Source: Peptococcaceae bacterium
GTDB lineage: Bacteria > Bacillota > Desulfotomaculia > Desulfotomaculales > Desulfocucumaceae
Direction: 5' to 3'
NCBI GenBank assembly: GCA_013336365.1
Contig: JAAXTT010000103.1
Location: 1 to 5,315, forward strand
Length of the DNA stretch: 5,315 bases
The notes beneath the pieces are model-generated. The model ran no database searches, was not told the DNA's origin, and was given only the letters and a program-made list of their open reading frames with translations. Shown here piece by piece: positions 5,269 through 5,315 of the stretch. How positions within the stretch are numbered: position 1 is the first letter of the stretch; each line of letters starts with the position of its first letter. The position numbers and the translations under genes were made by a program.

Positions 5269-5315
5269 GGAAACCACCCTTGATAAAATTAATTGTATTA
5301 TCACTAGGTTAATTT

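Overview
The window reads as ordinary chromosome of a moderately AT-rich, low-GC Gram-positive bacterium (Bacillota, probably a Clostridia-type anaerobe). The reasons are purine-rich Shine-Dalgarno sites in front of nearly every gene, a consensus SigA-type promoter, and the rpsU / NfeD / FloA neighbourhood, which is also conserved in Bacillus. I cannot name a genus. Every supported gene is on the minus strand, so the window is best read from its right end to its left end.

Right part (5315 to about 4560). A complete HIT/HINT-type nucleotide hydrolase (5268-4927) is followed, with no visible terminator, by a strong promoter (TTGACT, 18 bp, TGC-TATAAT) that abuts its stop codon. The promoter drives rpsU (ribosomal protein S21, 59 aa, 4817-4638), which was found by direct translation. 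After rpsU come two tandem RNA hairpins (4631-4611 and 4599-4570). The second is a perfect 12-bp GC-rich stem without a U-tract, so it looks more like a leaky attenuator or processing/stability element than a strong terminator. A YqeY gene, which sits at this point in Bacillus subtilis, is absent.

Middle part (4535-2565). A short NfeD-family membrane protein is followed by flotillin-like FloA. The pair is expected to form a membrane-microdomain scaffold. A 120-aa protein of unknown function starts inside the floA stop codon (ATGA overlap).

Left part (2563-1). A Nit2/omega-amidase-like carbon-nitrogen hydrolase starts at TTG, one base after the 120-aa gene. It is followed by LarB, which makes the first intermediate of the nickel-pincer nucleotide cofactor. 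Last is an alpha/beta-hydrolase whose start codon shares one base with the larB stop and which runs off the left edge after 303 codons.

The tight junctions suggest one long transcript, or two transcripts separated at the rpsU hairpins. FloA, the unknown 120-aa protein and the nitrilase are translationally linked, as are LarB and the alpha/beta-hydrolase. No mobile element, CRISPR array, tRNA or rRNA was seen, and no intergenic stretch exceeds about 110 bases. I do not see a clearly new system. The items most worth a second look are the unknown 120-aa protein in the floA operon, the coupling of flotillin, nitrilase and LarB genes, and the rpsU leader and trailer RNA.
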